A stretch of 64,000 bases of DNA from an uncultured Nesterenkonia sp. (GCA_947494195.1 CANLUC010000001.1:434001-498000), one strand, 5' to 3'. Positions 30,860 through 42,185 are shown, counted from the first letter of the stretch. Numbers and translations are program-made. Notes: a model not told the origin generated them from the sequence alone.

Positions 30860-31918
30860 TCAGTCAGCGACGTCCTCGACCGGTGCCTCGTAGCGCAGGA
30901 TCGCGGCCACGGAGTCCTGGGCAGGGGTGCCGAGGATGCCGACGGAGGCGCCCACGCTGGCCGCAGCGGCGAGCAGCTCGTCCTCGTCGGTGGCCTTCTC
31001 CTGCTGGCGGAGCAGCAGGGTCTCGACGGCGCCGAGTCGCACGGCGGCGCGGATGGCTTCTGCGCCTTCGGCGGAGCGCCCGTGTCCGTGGGCCTCCCCG
31101 TAGCGCTCGGTCTGGTCCTTGCCGCGCTGGATGACCACGCGGCGGGCGATCACGGTCAGCTCATCGCTCAGTGACTGCTCGGTGCCCTCGTCGCCATGAC
31201 CTGAGGGGATGCCGCCGCCGGCCTCGGCCTCGACGGTGAGCTCCTGCAGGGCCTTGGGCAGCTCCTCGTGCAGCGTGCGGCGACCCTGGCCCTCGCCGGC
31301 GATGACGATCACGTCGGGGTGCCAGGAGTCGGCGATCTTCGCCACGCGAGCGGAGATGTCGCGGATGTTCTGGATGGCGGCCTCGTCGGCGGAGCGCTGG
31401 ATCTGCTTATGGCTCAGTGCGCCCTCGCGGGGCTTGTGCACGGATTCCACGCTGCTGCCCTCCACGGACTCCTCGGCGCCGGAGGCGAGCAGCTCGTCAC
31501 CGGCCACCACGAGGCGGCGGATGACTGCCTGCTGCTGGTCCGCGATGGCGACCAGCATGCGAGCGGAGCCGAGGCGGTGGCGGACGTAGTCGCCAAGCTG
31601 CGGCGGCTCGCCCACCACGGCGAGGTCTCCGGAGCCCTGGGCGGCATCGAAGTGCTCGTTGAGCACCACGCGGGTCTGATCGGCGACCAGCACGCGGCCT
31701 TCGGCGTGCACCTCGGTCGGAGTGGCTTCGGCGAGCGCCTCATCCAGGGCGGTCAGCGCCTCATCGGGGGTGCCCCCATCGGCGAGCTGGGACCGCAGGT
31801 CCTGCCAGCGCAGACGAAGCTGGTCCTCAGCATCGGCGGCGGGTGAACGTGCCTCAAGGTAGACGGTGGCGAACGGGCCCTGGGCCTCGTAGACGCCTCG
31901 AAGTGTTGTCAGCTGCAT
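30860..31918 (-). CDS. baeRF-family protein (bacterial eRF1/Vms1-like, Rv2629-like)
   Basis: A 352-residue protein that I assign to the bacterial archaeo-eukaryotic release factor (baeRF) group. Marks are FATVYLEARSPAADAEDQLRLRW at the start, the central HPDVIVIAGEGQGRRTLHEELP segment, and the C-terminal AIRAAVRLGAVETLLLRQQ core. Mycobacterial Rv2629 belongs here, and recent work links related proteins (Balon) to ribosome hibernation. The eRF1 GGQ motif is not seen, so peptide release is unlikely. A ribosome-associated stress role is inference from family. It starts at ATG with AGGAAGGAG upstream and is probably a single-gene unit. Confidence 0.75.
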   Translation of the reverse strand: MQLTTLRGVYEAQGPFATVYLEARSPAADAEDQLRLRWQDLRSQLADGGTPDEALTALDEALAEATPTEVHAEGRVLVADQTRVVLNEHFDAAQGSGDLAVVGEPPQLGDYVRHRLGSARMLVAIADQQQAVIRRLVVAGDELLASGAEESVEGSSVESVHKPREGALSHKQIQRSADEAAIQNIRDISARVAKIADSWHPDVIVIAGEGQGRRTLHEELPKALQELTVEAEAGGGIPSGHGDEGTEQSLSDELTVIARRVVIQRGKDQTERYGEAHGHGRSAEGAEAIRAAVRLGAVETLLLRQQEKATDEDELLAAAASVGASVGILGTPAQDSVAAILRYEAPVEDVAD

Positions 31919-32034
31919 GGGAGCTCCTTCCTGCGTCCGAGAGCGGCACCGGAGATGATCCTCCGCCGCTCGACGCGAGCGTGGTGTGGCTGCAGTTGCC
32001 TGTCTCCGACGCTAACGAGAGCCCAGGGAGTAGG

Positions 32035-32919
32035 TCAAACCTTCGGATGCTCGGCGGTGTCCTGCCCAGCGGCTTCGTGGTGCGCCTCCTGGCGCTGAGT
32101 GTCGGTGCGCTGTGTGGCGTCCGGCTGGTCTTCCTGCTGCTGGTCACCCTGCTGCGCGACGTCCACGACGACGACGGTGACGTTGTCCCGCCCTCCGGCG
32201 CGCAGCGACTGGTGGATCAGCCAGTCCACGGTGTCCTGGGCATTGCGCCCGGCCCCGAGGATTCGGGCGATCTCCGGGTCGGTGAGCTCACCGGAGAGCC
32301 CGTCGGAGCAGATCATCAGGCGCTGGCCGGCGCGCACGGCGGAGGTGGTGAAGTCGGCATCCCACATGTCCCCCGCGCCGAGGGCCCGGGTGATGACGTT
32401 GCGCTGCGGGTGGCTGTGCAGCTCCTCGGCCGTGATCAGCCCGGAGTCGAACATGTCCTGGACCTGGGAATGGTCACGGGTGAGCTGGTGCAACTGCCCC
32501 TGCTCGAAGAGATAGGTCCGTGAATCACCGATGTTGAACACGACCCAGCTCAGACCGCCGTCGTGGTCCTCGAGCAGGGCGCCGGAGACGGTGGTCCCGG
32601 CCTTGGAATCTGTGGCCTCTCGGATGCGCTGATCAGCCTCCCCCAGGAAGGTCTGGATCTGATCGCGGGAGATCCGCCCCTCGGCCCGGTTCCAGCCGTC
32701 GGCGAGGGTCTGGACCGCCAGTGCCGAGGCCACCTCGCCGGCCTCATGCCCACCCATGCCGTCGGCGACCGCGAAGAGTGTGTCGGTGATGACCGAGGAG
32801 TCCTCGTTGAGTTCACGGCGCAGGCCCACATGAGACCCGTAGCCGTAGTCCAGGTAGAGCCCTGCAGGCTCCTGCTCGAACTCTCGGGGGTCTTCTGGGC
32901 GTTCTGCGCTGGCTACCAC
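32035..32919 (-). CDS. PP2C-family serine/threonine protein phosphatase
   Basis: The 294-residue protein has all PP2C metal motifs: LRRELNEDSSV, FAVADGMGGHEAGEVAS, VFNIGDSRTYLF, ITRALG, MICSDGLSGEL and GGRDNVTVVVVD. It would remove phosphate from Ser/Thr phosphoproteins in the cytoplasm. No transmembrane helix is seen, and the tail after residue 250 is Gln/Asp/His rich and likely disordered. Genes of the pknA/pknB and FtsW cluster, the usual partners, are not nearby. It lies between the baeRF gene and the adenylate cyclase gene on the same strand, with 116- and 124-base gaps. Confidence 0.92.
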   Translation of the reverse strand: MVASAERPEDPREFEQEPAGLYLDYGYGSHVGLRRELNEDSSVITDTLFAVADGMGGHEAGEVASALAVQTLADGWNRAEGRISRDQIQTFLGEADQRIREATDSKAGTTVSGALLEDHDGGLSWVVFNIGDSRTYLFEQGQLHQLTRDHSQVQDMFDSGLITAEELHSHPQRNVITRALGAGDMWDADFTTSAVRAGQRLMICSDGLSGELTDPEIARILGAGRNAQDTVDWLIHQSLRAGGRDNVTVVVVDVAQQGDQQQEDQPDATQRTDTQRQEAHHEAAGQDTAEHPKV

Positions 32920-33043
32920 ATCTCTATCTTGTCACGGTGCCCATGATTGCGCTGAACTCTACGCAGTGCTACGTGGCGCAGCGAGCGGGGCGGCAGATCA
33001 GGAACCGACAGATGACCGGGGTCAGGGACGTCGGCCCAGCGAC

Positions 33044-34567
33044 TCAGCCGCGTTCGATTCCCGCGCCCTGCCCGCGCAGCAGCATGTTGGGCTGGACCTC
33101 GCCGAAGCCGCGCACGATCCGCGGGGGCTGAGGCACCAGCAGGTAGTCCGGGTTGGACTCCAGCGTCTGGGCGGTCACCTGGTCCACCAGGATGGTCCCG
33201 GGGTCGGCCAGCGAGGTGAGCCGAGCCGCCAGGTTCACGGTAGGACCGTAGATGTCGCCCATCCGGGAGAGCACTCTTCCCCAGACCACCGAGACCCGAG
33301 CTTCGGGAAGCACGCCGTCGGCGGCGATCGACTCGGCCAGGGCGAGCGCGATCTCGGCCCCTGCCTCGGGGGTCTCCGCGTTGTAGAGGACCTCGTCGCC
33401 GACGGTCTTGACCAGGCGACCACCGCCGATCGAGATGATCTCGGCACATTTGGACTCGAAGTGCTGGACCATATGGGCCAGCGTGCGCTCGTTCATCTGC
33501 CGGGAGAGCGAGGTGTAGGAGACCAGATCGGCGAATCCGACGGCGCGCGCCAGCGGCAGCGCGGAATCGTTCTCGTCTCCGGTGCGCCCATGCGCGGTGG
33601 CGGCCAGACCGGACTCGACCCGGACGGTGAGTCGCTGCAGCGCGGCCGAGAGCTGGCGGCGCCAGGTGTAACCCATGAGCTTCTGGATCGGTTCGATGAG
33701 CTTCGGGAGGGTCTCCACCACCTGGGTGCGGGCCACGGCGTCGGAGAGCTGACCGTTGGCGATCTTGTCCTCCACGAGCGCCTCGATCTGCCAGACCACC
33801 ATGCGGTCGGTCATCTGGCCCACCGAGCGGGTCATCGAGATCGCGGTCTCCTCATTGAGGTGCCCGTCGCGGACCAGCTCGATCATGGTGGCGAGCGCCT
33901 CCACATCGGCCTGGGTGAAGGCCTTCACGTCGTCGTCGAGGTTGGGGAAGCCCAGGGCGCGCCACAGCCTGCGTGCCGAGCGGGTGGAGACACCGAGCTG
34001 CTGGGCCATCTCCCGGTAGGTCAAGGTCCGTTCGGCGCCCAGGAGGCGGTGTTCCAGGTCGCGGATGGTGCGGTGCCATTCCCGCTGCTCCATGTTCGGG
34101 ATGGGGATCGCTGCGGTCTCCGGGGCGCGCTCATGGCTGGCGGATTCGACCTGGCCGCGGGCGGTCTGCGCCTCGCGGGCTGCGAGGCTGACGGTGCGGT
34201 CGGCCAGTCCTTCTGCGGGGGCGGCTGAATCGGGCCCGGTGCTGATGCTGCGGTCCCCGGCCTCCTGCAGCATGGCCTCGCGGGCCCTGCCGTGCAGGCG
34301 CGGGGAGTTGAAGTCGGACCAGTCGCGCCGCGCGGCCTCCAGCTCGGCGGAGGAGTAATGGGCTGATTCTGCCGCGTCGTCGCCGTCGGCATGCTGCGCA
34401 ACGCCGGCCTCCAGGGCGCCTGACGGATCATCGAAGGCGCTGTTGGCGGCAGAGTCCCCACCGGAGGCCGCCGGGTGGCGCACCGCACGCCAGGACGCGT
34501 CGGTGTCCTCACCGCCGAGGTACACCGGGCCGGCGTCGTGACGGGGGCGCTCGCGCGGCTCAGGCAT
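33044..34567 (-). CDS. HTH-linked class III adenylate cyclase
   Basis: A 507-residue soluble protein. The first 150 residues are Ala/Asp/Ser rich and probably disordered. Residues 180-235 form a MerR-like helix-turn-helix (TYREMAQQLGVSTRSARRLWRALGF). The class III cyclase domain covers about 340-480: metal aspartates D347 (GFADLVSYTS) and D391 (KTVGDEVLY), purine-selecting K388, and transition-state N445 and R449 (YGPTVNLAARL). The usual Asp before VN is T443, as in some actinobacterial cyclases. It should make cAMP. Similar actinobacterial proteins combine an autoinhibitory or sensing N-half with a cyclase. The ATG has GGAG nine bases upstream and overlaps the end of the PH-domain gene by eight bases, so the two are coupled. 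Confidence 0.88.
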   Translation of the reverse strand: MPEPRERPRHDAGPVYLGGEDTDASWRAVRHPAASGGDSAANSAFDDPSGALEAGVAQHADGDDAAESAHYSSAELEAARRDWSDFNSPRLHGRAREAMLQEAGDRSISTGPDSAAPAEGLADRTVSLAAREAQTARGQVESASHERAPETAAIPIPNMEQREWHRTIRDLEHRLLGAERTLTYREMAQQLGVSTRSARRLWRALGFPNLDDDVKAFTQADVEALATMIELVRDGHLNEETAISMTRSVGQMTDRMVVWQIEALVEDKIANGQLSDAVARTQVVETLPKLIEPIQKLMGYTWRRQLSAALQRLTVRVESGLAATAHGRTGDENDSALPLARAVGFADLVSYTSLSRQMNERTLAHMVQHFESKCAEIISIGGGRLVKTVGDEVLYNAETPEAGAEIALALAESIAADGVLPEARVSVVWGRVLSRMGDIYGPTVNLAARLTSLADPGTILVDQVTAQTLESNPDYLLVPQPPRIVRGFGEVQPNMLLRGQGAGIERG

Positions 34568-35135
34568 AGTGGGCGTCTCCATATCCGCCCGGTGCGGGCG
34601 CCTGCTGTGCGTACTGAGCGGCCACATTGCGGCGGTACTCGCTCAGCTCCTCGGCGATGACGGTCTGAAAGTGCGCGGCGTCAGGCATGTTGTTCAGCCG
34701 GGTGCGCTGATGCTGCCCGTAGGCCCCGTGGAGCAGCATGAGATCCCCGGCCGCGGACATGGACTGGAGGCGGGAGGCCTTGAGCTGGACCTCGGAGAGC
34801 AGTCCGAGCGGCACGACCGTGGGCTGGGCGGCGCCGAGGAGGTTCTTCTGCACCAGACGGTGGCTGGTCAGATAGGTGAGCCGGTTGGCCCAGCTCAACG
34901 CGGGTTTGATGGTGCCGAAGGCGAGCGCGAGGAGGCCGGCGGCCCAGATGATGAACACTCCGATGTGGTGGTAGTGCCCGATGAACTCCGGCTGGTCCGC
35001 GCGGGAGATGTAGCCGAGCAGGAAGCTCATGACCGCCACGGTGATCAGGAAGTTGATCAGCGCGGGCAGCAGCGCACGGTGATGGGCGCGGGTCCTGATC
35101 ACCACCTGTTCACCCTCGACCAGCTTGAGCTTCAT
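34560..35135 (-). CDS. Bacterial PH-domain membrane protein
   Basis: The product is 191 residues from MKLKLVEGEQVVIRTRAH. Two hydrophobic helices (about 20-42 and 55-75) precede a bacterial PH-like domain of the YdbT/bPH2 sort (LTYLTSHRLVQKN, PLGLLSEVQLKASRLQSM). The C-terminus is Gln/Ala/Tyr rich. A longer form from a TTG or GTG near 35201 is possible; the chosen start has AGGAGG at a rather long 12-base spacing. The gene overlaps the adenylate cyclase start, which suggests a membrane partner for signalling, but that is only inference. Confidence 0.78.
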   Translation of the reverse strand: MKLKLVEGEQVVIRTRAHHRALLPALINFLITVAVMSFLLGYISRADQPEFIGHYHHIGVFIIWAAGLLALAFGTIKPALSWANRLTYLTSHRLVQKNLLGAAQPTVVPLGLLSEVQLKASRLQSMSAAGDLMLLHGAYGQHQRTRLNNMPDAAHFQTVIAEELSEYRRNVAAQYAQQAPAPGGYGDAHYA

Positions 35136-35312
35136 CGTCAGCCACAGCCTCCTGCCGGTCATCACCCCTGCGCCCTGAGCCAGGGCGCGGTCATCTTGCA
35201 CGTACAACCACCCAGTCTACCGGGCCTGTCTCCCACCCCACGTTTCACCTGGCGCTGCGGGGATCACCGGGCAGACCGGAGGCCGCGTGATCCACGCGAG
35301 GGAGGCAAGACG

Positions 35313-36320
35313 CTAGGGAGCGGGTCGGAGATGGACGACGTCGCCCGCGGAGAACGTTCTGGTCTGCGGTTCGCAGGGCACCCAGTCCTGCTCTGCGGCC
35401 GCTCGCTGCCCGGTCACCTGCACCTGCAGACCCCCATCGAGGCCCAGCGCCAGCGCCACACCGCGTGCGGCGCCACCGTCGGGCAGCTCCACACGGATCT
35501 GCTGTCCGATCGTAGCCAGCACCTCCCCCACCTGCGCGCGCAGGGTCTCGGCGACCGCGTCGGGGGCGGCGGCGGCGAGCTCCTCGAGTTCCCGCAGCCG
35601 CTGGGCGAAACGTTCCAGGAAGCCACAGAGCAGCTCGGTCCGCAGCCGCCCTCCCTCCGTGGAGGCAGCCGCGTCGGCAACTGCACTCTGACCCGCCCCT
35701 GCGGCGCGACGCAGCTCAATCTGCAGCGAGGTGGCGGACTCGAGAGGCAGCTGCGCCTCGTCCAGCAGCACGTTGATCCCGATCCCGACGACGACGGCGC
35801 CTGGCCCGATCTGCGAGCCAGGGAGGGCACCCCGTCCCGCAGGCACTGCGGCGGCGAGGATCCCGCTGATCTTCTTCGCTGTGCCGTCGGCCTGCGTGAC
35901 CTGCACGTCATTGGGCCACTTCAGCACGGCGCGCTGGGTCTCGGAGTCGAGCCCGTGGTCCTGCCGCATCGTGTCGACCAGGGCGCACCCGGCCAGCATC
36001 GAGAGCCAGCCCAGATGCACGGGGTCCAGCTGCGGGCGCAGCACCAGGGAGGTGGAGAGCGAGGAGCCCTTCGGTGAGGACCAGGTCCTGCCCAGCCTCC
36101 CTCGGCCTCCGGTCTGCTCCTCGGCGGTGAGCACTGAGAGGTGGGGCCAAGCCGTGTGACCGCTGTAGGGACCGGCTCCCGCTTCGGCGGCGAGCGCGTC
36201 GAGCAGGTATTGATTGGTGGAGCCCACCGACTCGAGCCGTTCCAGCGTGGCGAAGATCCCGGTGTTGATCAGCCGGTGACGCAGCAGCGTCTCATCGAGC
36301 GGAGGCAGGGCGGTGCTCAT
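35313..36320 (-). CDS. birA: Biotin--[acetyl-CoA-carboxylase] ligase (no HTH)
   Basis: The 335-residue ligase activates biotin with ATP and attaches it to the carboxyl carrier lysine. The biotin/ATP loop GGRGRLGRTWSSPKGSSL, VLKWPNDV and GIGINVL are all present. There is no N-terminal winged-helix domain, so it is a pure enzyme (group I), not a repressor. A central Ala-rich insertion lies near residues 210-235. Its obvious target is the alpha subunit at 40222-42087 (K586). The ATG is chosen at MSTALPPLDE; earlier in-frame codons are Cys/Ser/Pro rich without similarity. Confidence 0.93.
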   Translation of the reverse strand: MSTALPPLDETLLRHRLINTGIFATLERLESVGSTNQYLLDALAAEAGAGPYSGHTAWPHLSVLTAEEQTGGRGRLGRTWSSPKGSSLSTSLVLRPQLDPVHLGWLSMLAGCALVDTMRQDHGLDSETQRAVLKWPNDVQVTQADGTAKKISGILAAAVPAGRGALPGSQIGPGAVVVGIGINVLLDEAQLPLESATSLQIELRRAAGAGQSAVADAAASTEGGRLRTELLCGFLERFAQRLRELEELAAAAPDAVAETLRAQVGEVLATIGQQIRVELPDGGAARGVALALGLDGGLQVQVTGQRAAAEQDWVPCEPQTRTFSAGDVVHLRPAP

Positions 36321-36390
36321 GGGCCCAGAGTAGGCCACGCGTACAGGGCGGGTCCCAGGCGCCGGGTACTCACAGCAAAGCGCGGGGTGC

Positions 36391-37404
36391 TCACAGGAAG
36401 GCGTCGGGGATGAGCTCGCTCTGCGGATCCACCGCATAGTCGCTGAAGTCCGTGACGCCGAGCTGGCGCAGGACCTGTTCGTCGGTGAGGAACTGCCCGC
36501 TGACCGGTCGCACGGCACCCTCCTCGGGAATCGTCATCAGCTGACCCGAGAGCACCGCCACGGCGGCGTCCGCGACGATGTCCACCCGGCGGGCGCCGCG
36601 GATCATCGACTCACCCTGCTCTCCTGCCAGTGCGGCGAGGTTTCGGATCGCAGCGGTGTCGATATAGGTGGCGGGCCACAGCGAGTTCACGGCCACACCA
36701 TCGGCGGCGAGCTCCTCGGCCAGGCCCAGCGTGGTCATCGACATCCCGTATTTCGACATCGTGTAGGCCAGATGGCGTCCCAGCCAGACCGGATCGAGCC
36801 CTGCCTCTCCCAGCGCCAGCGGCGGGGAGAGAGTGAGGATCTGCGGGGTGAAGCCGGCCGCGCCGCCGAGACTCTCAGCGGGACTCCCGTCAGCGGCCCC
36901 GGCCGCAGCGTTCGTCTGATGCTTCGCGGCGCTGGTGCGCAGATGCGGCGCTGCCATCTTGGAGAGCAGAAAGGTGCCGCGGACATTGATGTCGTGCATC
37001 AGGTCGTAGCGCTTCATGTCCACCACCTCGGTGGGTGAGAGATCAATGGCTGAGGCGTTGTTGATCAGCATGTCGATCCCACCGAAGGTCTCCACGGTGC
37101 GTTCGACGGCGGCGCGCACGTCTTCGTCGCGGCGCACGTCACCGACGACGGCGAGTCCCTGTCCCCCGGCCGCCCGGATGTCCTCCACGGCGGTGTGCAC
37201 CGTGCCGGCGAGCTTGGGATGCGGCGTGTCCGTCTTCGCCAGGAGCGCGACATTGGCGCCGCGGGCGGCCAGGGCGACCGCGATGGCGTGTCCGATGCCG
37301 CGCGATCCTCCCGAGATGAGCGCGGTCCGACCGTTCAGATCGGCCGTCACTGCGGGTGCCGCGACCGGGGACGGTTCTGTGTCAGAGGCTGTGAACTGGG
37401 TCAT
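36391..37404 (-). CDS. Short-chain dehydrogenase/reductase (HSDL2-like)
   Basis: The 337-residue SDR shows the NADP site ISGGSRGIGHAIAVALAARGA, the structural INNAS, and YTMSKYGM for the catalytic Tyr-Lys pair. It is longer than the classical 250 residues, and the pattern KTDTPHPKLAGTVHTA with the long tail resembles the HSDL2 group of hydroxysteroid-dehydrogenase-like proteins, usually tied to fatty acid metabolism. An Ala/Gly insertion near 160-180 is poorly conserved. It is divergent from the carboxylase beta gene. The substrate is unknown. Confidence 0.85.
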   Translation of the reverse strand: MTQFTASDTEPSPVAAPAVTADLNGRTALISGGSRGIGHAIAVALAARGANVALLAKTDTPHPKLAGTVHTAVEDIRAAGGQGLAVVGDVRRDEDVRAAVERTVETFGGIDMLINNASAIDLSPTEVVDMKRYDLMHDINVRGTFLLSKMAAPHLRTSAAKHQTNAAAGAADGSPAESLGGAAGFTPQILTLSPPLALGEAGLDPVWLGRHLAYTMSKYGMSMTTLGLAEELAADGVAVNSLWPATYIDTAAIRNLAALAGEQGESMIRGARRVDIVADAAVAVLSGQLMTIPEEGAVRPVSGQFLTDEQVLRQLGVTDFSDYAVDPQSELIPDAFL

Positions 37405-37583
37405 AGTGCAACCTTACCGGTGAGTAACCATGGACGGAAGCAGCGATCCTCCCCAGAGCGCGCAACGCCTGCCTGGGATTTTGTAGAGAGTCCACAGCGG
37501 AGGAGCCCATCGGCGTGGATAGACTGGCCGCTGAATTGTGGACTTCCTCCAGCCTGCGATCGGAAAGGTGCCCCCGCGCAGCC

Positions 37584-39167
<1,584 letters not shown>

Positions 39168-39181
39168 GAGGGCAGCACACC

Positions 39182-39484
39182 ATGACCGATGCGACCGTGA
39201 CCGAGTCAGACCCGGCAGTCCTGCCCGGGGAGATGGATCCGTCCCAGGACGAGGGCCAGACCGATGCGCCGTCCGACCTCGACGTCTCCGGCACCACACT
39301 GGAGGATGAGGAGCTGGCAGCGGTGACCGCGGTCCTGGGCATGCTCGCCGCCGCGGCCGAAGGGTCGAACAACGGCGCCGGCAGCGCCGGACCCACCGAC
39401 CGCACGCTGCAGCGACGACGTCGGCTCGGCCTGTGGGGCAGGCCCGGTCCCGATTCCTGGAAGCATGCGGCGGGACTGCGATGA
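39182..39484 (+). CDS. Acyl-CoA carboxylase epsilon-like subunit
   Basis: A 100-residue protein with a long acidic front part and the short conserved block EDEELAAVTAVLGMLA, followed by a basic run and a C-terminal W-x-R-PGPDSW segment. This is the layout of actinobacterial AccE/PccE subunits, which bind the beta subunit and stimulate the complex. It sits 14 bases after the beta gene with GGAGGG upstream, and its stop overlaps the maf start. Confidence 0.84.
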   Translation: MTDATVTESDPAVLPGEMDPSQDEGQTDAPSDLDVSGTTLEDEELAAVTAVLGMLAAAAEGSNNGAGSAGPTDRTLQRRRRLGLWGRPGPDSWKHAAGLR

Positions 39485-40146
39485 CACGACTCGTCCTCGG
39501 CTCCGCCTCTACCAGCCGCGCCCGCATCCTCTCCCAGGCCGACATCGGCTTCACCGTGCGCGTCTCCTACGTCGATGAACCCGCCGCGGTGGCAGCCGCC
39601 CAGCAGCAGGATCAGGACGAGGAGCTCAGCTCGGCCGCCGAGGCGCAGCTCTTGGCGGACCTGAAGGCGGCCGCCGTCGTCGATCTGCCGGGGCTGCACG
39701 CAGGATCGGCCGCCAGCACCACGGTGGTGCTCGGCTGTGACTCGGTCTTCGAACTCGACGGCATCAGCTATGGCAAGCCCTATGAGGTCGACGTCGCCGT
39801 CGAGCGCTGGAAGCTCATGCGCGGTCGCACCGGAGTCCTGCACACCGGCCACACGCTGATCGATGCCAGCACCGGAGCCCGGGCCCAGCGGACCGTCTCC
39901 ACGCGGGTGAGCTTCGGCGAGCCCACCGACGCCGAGATCCAGCTCTACGCCGAGTCCGGGGAGCCGCTGCACTGCGCCGGGGCGTTCACCATCGATGGCC
40001 GCGGCTCGGCCTTCGTGGACAAGGTCGACGGGGACCACCTCTCCGTCATCGGGGTGTCCCCCGCGGCGCTGCGCTCGATGCTCGCCGAGCTCGGCCATTC
40101 CATCACCGACTTCTGGTCCATGCCGTCACCGGCGGCACACCACTGA
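39481..40146 (+). CDS. maf: Maf-family nucleoside triphosphate pyrophosphatase
   Basis: The 221-residue protein begins RLVLGSASTSRARILSQADIGF, the Maf signature, and continues with VVLGCDSVFELDG (catalytic Asp) and GVLHTGHTLID. Maf proteins hydrolyse non-canonical or dTTP/UTP nucleotides to monophosphates as house-cleaning enzymes. The ATG overlaps the epsilon-like subunit stop (ATGA). An insertion with QQQDQDEE near residue 40 lengthens it slightly. Its place between carboxylase subunits is a common actinobacterial arrangement. Confidence 0.92.
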   Translation: MTRLVLGSASTSRARILSQADIGFTVRVSYVDEPAAVAAAQQQDQDEELSSAAEAQLLADLKAAAVVDLPGLHAGSAASTTVVLGCDSVFELDGISYGKPYEVDVAVERWKLMRGRTGVLHTGHTLIDASTGARAQRTVSTRVSFGEPTDAEIQLYAESGEPLHCAGAFTIDGRGSAFVDKVDGDHLSVIGVSPAALRSMLAELGHSITDFWSMPSPAAHH

Positions 40147-40221
40147 GACTCCTCAGGGGCGGTACAGACCGCTCCTGCGAACCCACTGCGGTGGGTGTCA
40201 GCGAAAGCAGAGAGAGGAACC

Positions 40222-42087
40222 ATGACCGACTTCACCAAGGTCCTGATCGCCAACCGCGGCGAGATCGCCGTGCGCGTGATCCGTGCCGCCCAGGATGAGG
40301 GGCTCGCAGCCGTGGCGGTGTACGCCGACCCCGACCGCGACGCGGTGCACGTGCACATGGCTGACGAGGCCTATGCGCTCGGCGGAGCGACCGCGGCGGA
40401 GAGCTACCTGAGCATCCCGAAGATCCTCGCCGCCGCCCGGGCCACCGGTGCCGACGCGGTCCATCCCGGATATGGGTTCCTCTCCGAGAACGCGGAGTTC
40501 GCCCAGGCCGTGATCGGGGCCGGGCTGACCTGGATCGGACCCTCGCCCAAGGCGATCGAGACGCTCGGCGACAAGGTCTCGGCGCGGCAGATCGCCGAGA
40601 AGGTCGGCGCACCGCTGGCCCCCGGGACCAAGGAGCCGGTCAAGGACGCCAAGGAGGTCATGCGCTTCGCCGAGAAGCAGGGGCTGCCGCTGGCCATCAA
40701 GGCTGCCTACGGTGGCGGCGGGCGCGGCATCAAGGTCGTCCGTGAACATGATGAGATCGCCGAGCTCTACGAATCTGCGGTGCGCGAGGCGGTCTCCGCC
40801 TTCGGCCGCGGGGAGTGCTTCATCGAACGCTTCCTGGACTCCCCGCGCCACGTGGAGACCCAGTGCCTCGCCGACGAGCACGGCAACGTCGTCGTCGTCT
40901 CCACCCGCGACTGCTCGCTGCAGCGACGGAATCAGAAGCTGGTGGAGGAGGCGCCCGCGCCGTTCCTGAGCAAGGCGCAGACCCGACAGCTCTACCGCTC
41001 CTCCAAGGCGATCCTGCGCGAAGCGGGCTACGTCGGCGCGGGCACCTGCGAGTTCCTCATCGGCCAGGACGGCACGATCAGCTTCCTAGAGGTCAACACC
41101 CGGCTCCAGGTGGAGCACCCGGTCTCCGAGGAGGTCACCGGCATCGACCTGGTCCGTGAGCAGTTCCGGATCGCCCGCGGCGAGCGGCTGGGTTATGAGG
41201 ATCCCGAGATCCGCGGGCACAGCATCGAGTTCCGGATCAACGGGGAGGACCCGGGCCGAAACTTCATGCCCGCACCCGGAACCCTGGAGACCTTCGACCT
41301 GCCCACCGGTCCTGGGGTCCGCGTGGACTCCGGCGTCCGAGCCGGGGAGACCATCTCCGGAGCGTTCGACTCGATGATCGCCAAGGTCATCGTCACCGGG
41401 GCGACCCGTGAGCAGGCGCTGCGCCGCTCCCGGCGGGCGCTGAAGGAGATGAAGGTGGAGGGCATGCCCACCGTGCTGCCCTTCCACCGCGCGGTGCTCG
41501 AGGATGAGGCCTTCGCCCCGGAACTCGCCGGCGGCTCGCCGTCGAGCGCGGGAGCAGGCGCGTCCGCTTCAGCAGCGGGCCCCGCTCTAGACCGGTTCGG
41601 CCGACGTCGGGCGGCTCCGGCAGAGACCTTCGGGGTGCACACCCGCTGGATCGAGACCGAGTTCCACAACACGATCGAGCCCTATAACGCGCTGATGGCC
41701 CATCCGCCGCATGAGCAGGCCGGTGCCCGCGAATCGGTGGTGCTCGAGGTCAACGGCAAGCGCGTCACGGTGAACCTTCCTGCGGCCCTGGCGGCCGGGA
41801 AGCTCGGCGGCAAACCCGCCGGCGCGACCAAGCGGCGCAAGGCGCGCAGCTCCGGGGCGGCCGCCGTGTCCGGCGACGACCTGACCTCGCCCATGCAGGG
41901 AACCATCGTGAAGGTGGCGGCGAAGGACGGGGCCAAGGTCGCCGAGGGGGACCTGGTCCTGGTGCTCGAGGCGATGAAGATGGAGCAGCCCATCACCGCG
42001 CACAAGGCCGGTCGGCTCAAGGGCCTGAAGGCCAAGGCCGGCTCCACGGTCAGCGCCGGGGAGGTCGTGGCGAGCATCGTCGACTGA
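40222..42087 (+). CDS. Biotin-dependent acyl-CoA carboxylase alpha subunit (biotin carboxylase + BCCP)
   Basis: The 621-residue protein starts [22 protein letters not shown] and has the ATP-grasp elements [37 protein letters not shown] and [13 protein letters not shown] of biotin carboxylase. A variable Ala/Ser linker near 430-470 leads to a biotinyl carrier domain with [12 protein letters not shown], where K586 is biotinylated, presumably by BirA at 35313-36320. GAGAGGAACC precedes the ATG. With the beta and epsilon-like subunits it supplies malonyl-CoA or methylmalonyl-CoA. The intervening maf gene is read in the same direction. Confidence 0.95.
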   Translation: MTDFTKVLIANRGEIAVRVIRAAQDEGLAAVAVYADPDRDAVHVHMADEAYALGGATAAESYLSIPKILAAARATGADAVHPGYGFLSENAEFAQAVIGAGLTWIGPSPKAIETLGDKVSARQIAEKVGAPLAPGTKEPVKDAKEVMRFAEKQGLPLAIKAAYGGGGRGIKVVREHDEIAELYESAVREAVSAFGRGECFIERFLDSPRHVETQCLADEHGNVVVVSTRDCSLQRRNQKLVEEAPAPFLSKAQTRQLYRSSKAILREAGYVGAGTCEFLIGQDGTISFLEVNTRLQVEHPVSEEVTGIDLVREQFRIARGERLGYEDPEIRGHSIEFRINGEDPGRNFMPAPGTLETFDLPTGPGVRVDSGVRAGETISGAFDSMIAKVIVTGATREQALRRSRRALKEMKVEGMPTVLPFHRAVLEDEAFAPELAGGSPSSAGAGASASAAGPALDRFGRRRAAPAETFGVHTRWIETEFHNTIEPYNALMAHPPHEQAGARESVVLEVNGKRVTVNLPAALAAGKLGGKPAGATKRRKARSSGAAAVSGDDLTSPMQGTIVKVAAKDGAKVAEGDLVLVLEAMKMEQPITAHKAGRLKGLKAKAGSTVSAGEVVASIVD

Positions 42088-42131
42088 CCGGTGCTCGGCG
42101 CGGGACAGCTCCCCGAGCCAGCTCAGCGCAG

Positions 42132-42185
42132 CGGCCGACCACGCCTCGGGCGGCTCGACGGCCGGCCACGCCTCGGGCAGCTCGA
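42132..42185. repeat. Two tandem 27-base repeats
   Basis: CGGCCGACCACGCCTCGGGC... at 42132-42158 is followed without gap by a second 27-base copy at 42159-42185 that differs at two positions. The repeat lies in the 238-base gap after the carboxylase alpha gene and just before a large inverted repeat. Confidence 0.8.
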
